From DHVE2 group archaeon (GTDB lineage Archaea > Thermoplasmatota > Thermoplasmata > Thermoplasmatales > Aciduliprofundaceae), in assembly GCA_015520975.1 (NCBI GenBank), contig WAOZ01000132.1, forward strand, positions 1-5,966: 5,966 bases of DNA. The letters run 5' to 3'. The notes below the pieces were generated by a model. That model had not been told where the DNA came from. It was given only the letters and a program-made list of their open reading frames with translations, and did not search any database. Position 1 is the stretch's first letter, and every line of letters begins with the position of its first letter. A program made the translations under genes and the position numbers. Below, piece after piece: positions 5,339 to 5,966 of this stretch.

Positions 5339-5914
5339 TTACCTGTACTTTTTCCGCACATCTTGCCATTCAACTTCAACTCCTGGATTATATTTCTTTA
5401 TCTGCTGAATTATCAACTTCATACTCGGTATCCAGTACTTTTCCACATAGTACTTGTATTTGCCTTTTTCTACATTATCTCTCTTTAAACCATAAATCCA
5501 GCCATCAACATCTCCATCTATTATGTAAGAATACCACGCACGAAGTCTCGCTTTTTTATCATCAATTGTAACCGATACTCTCTTTATGTTTGTGAATGGA
5601 AGTTCTAATTCATAGCCTTTTTTATAAACAATACAATCTTCCTTTATCCACACCTTCATTGGCTCTTTTATTCTATCGTATTTTATACTCGCATAGCGGA
5701 TAAGGATATAAAATCCAGTGAATATCGATATCCCTATGGCAATTCCTATCTTAACCTCAGTATTAAGTTCTATCTTATGATACACCAATAATATTCCAAC
5801 ATATGCCAAGAAGAAGCAAATAATCCCTATGTTTATCCAGAAAAGTCCACGTAGAGTACCTTTCCAGTCAGATGGTATCTCAAAATGCATTAGCACCTTG
5901 CTTTTTTCATCCAT
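5339..5914 (-). CDS. Two-helix membrane protein with PH-like cytoplasmic domain
   Basis: 191 residues from the ATG at 5914. A GTG at 5923 is in frame, but it lies inside the ribosome site GAGGTG (5921-5926, spacer 6 nt), so the ATG is preferred. Hydrophobic segments at about 24-45 and 54-73 form a membrane hairpin. Residues 85-130 show strands (MKVWIKEDCIVYKKG, YELELPFTNIKRVSVTI, ARLRAWYSYII) and residues 160-174 a helix, a layout like the bPH/YcxB-type PH-like domain. It has an insertion DGDVDGWIYGLKRDNVEKGK (133-152) compared with the protein at 4086-4640. It is the first gene of the minus-strand block, ending 40 nt before the antitoxin ATG. Function is unknown. It may be a remote paralogue of the other PH-like gene, because the order of helices, strands and final helix agrees; residue identity is low by eye. 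Confidence 0.75.
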   Translation of the reverse strand: MDEKSKVLMHFEIPSDWKGTLRGLFWINIGIICFFLAYVGILLVYHKIELNTEVKIGIAIGISIFTGFYILIRYASIKYDRIKEPMKVWIKEDCIVYKKGYELELPFTNIKRVSVTIDDKKARLRAWYSYIIDGDVDGWIYGLKRDNVEKGKYKYYVEKYWIPSMKLIIQQIKKYNPGVEVEWQDVRKKYR

Positions 5915-5959
5915 TTTCCGCACCTCACAGGGGCTGGGTGAGAAGATATCGCAAAAGAG

Positions 5960-5966
5960 TATTAAA
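5960..5966 (-). promoter_or_regulatory. Possible TATA box for the first PH-like gene (cut by window edge)
   Basis: The reverse strand reads TTTAATA at the window edge. A transcript starting about 26 nt downstream (near 5937) would carry a short leader with the GAGGTG ribosome site at 5921-5926. This would be a leadered promoter, unlike the others here. The upstream half of the element is not visible. Confidence 0.35.

Noticed and set aside
4745..5488. 247-codon plus-strand open frame with hydrophobic Leu/Ser/Phe-rich translation
   Set aside because: It is antisense to four minus-strand features, including clear RelB and RelE. The hydrophobic look is the mirror of Lys/Glu-rich codons on the other strand.
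5921..5923. GTG as start of the first PH-like gene
   Set aside because: The GTG is part of the GAGGTG ribosome site that serves the ATG at 5914 with a 6-nt spacer.

Overview
The window looks archaeal, most likely Thermoplasmatota and possibly Aciduliprofundum-like. The genus is inference only. Supporting signs are a one-chain, two-unit tRNA-splicing endonuclease, TATA-box promoters placed a fixed distance from start codons (leaderless style), a PKD-containing surface protein dense in N-glycosylation sequons, and an archaeal-type RelB/RelE pair. No bacterial -35/-10 promoters, rRNA, tRNA, CRISPR array or transposase was recognised. Every supported gene lies on the minus strand, so the window reads right to left.

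Right part (about 3930-5966): an AT-rich accessory block. In transcription order it holds a two-helix membrane protein with a PH-like cytoplasmic domain (5339-5914), a RelB-like antitoxin (5095-5298), a RelE-like toxin (4827-5090), a short open frame that looks like a remnant of a calcium-binding surface protein (4633-4824), and a second two-helix PH-like membrane protein (4086-4640). The genes are 40, 4 and 2 nt apart and the last two overlap by 8 nt, so they may be read as one unit. The remnant is GC-rich (32/60 at 4681-4740) inside AT-rich surroundings (20/60 at 4561-4620, 15/60 at 5581-5640), which suggests a mosaic assembled by transfer.

Middle (2536-3931): a two-gene operon behind a clear TATA box. 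It encodes a small Ras/Rab-like GTPase with an abnormal G3 motif, followed by EndA, the tRNA intron endonuclease. The stop of the first and the start of the second share ATGA, so translational coupling is likely.

Left part (1-2504): the first 834 codons of a very large secreted or membrane-anchored protein that runs off the window. It has an N-terminal hydrophobic segment, one PKD domain, and at least seven tandem OB-fold-like repeats of about 100 residues, with an eighth probably beginning at the edge. Its own TATA box touches the endA stop codon.

Three starts (2504, 3899, 5298) carry the same ACTTT-type TATA element with exactly 19 nt between the 13-nt box and the start codon. This is a useful local promoter ruler, and it selects the GTG at 2504 over an upstream TTG.
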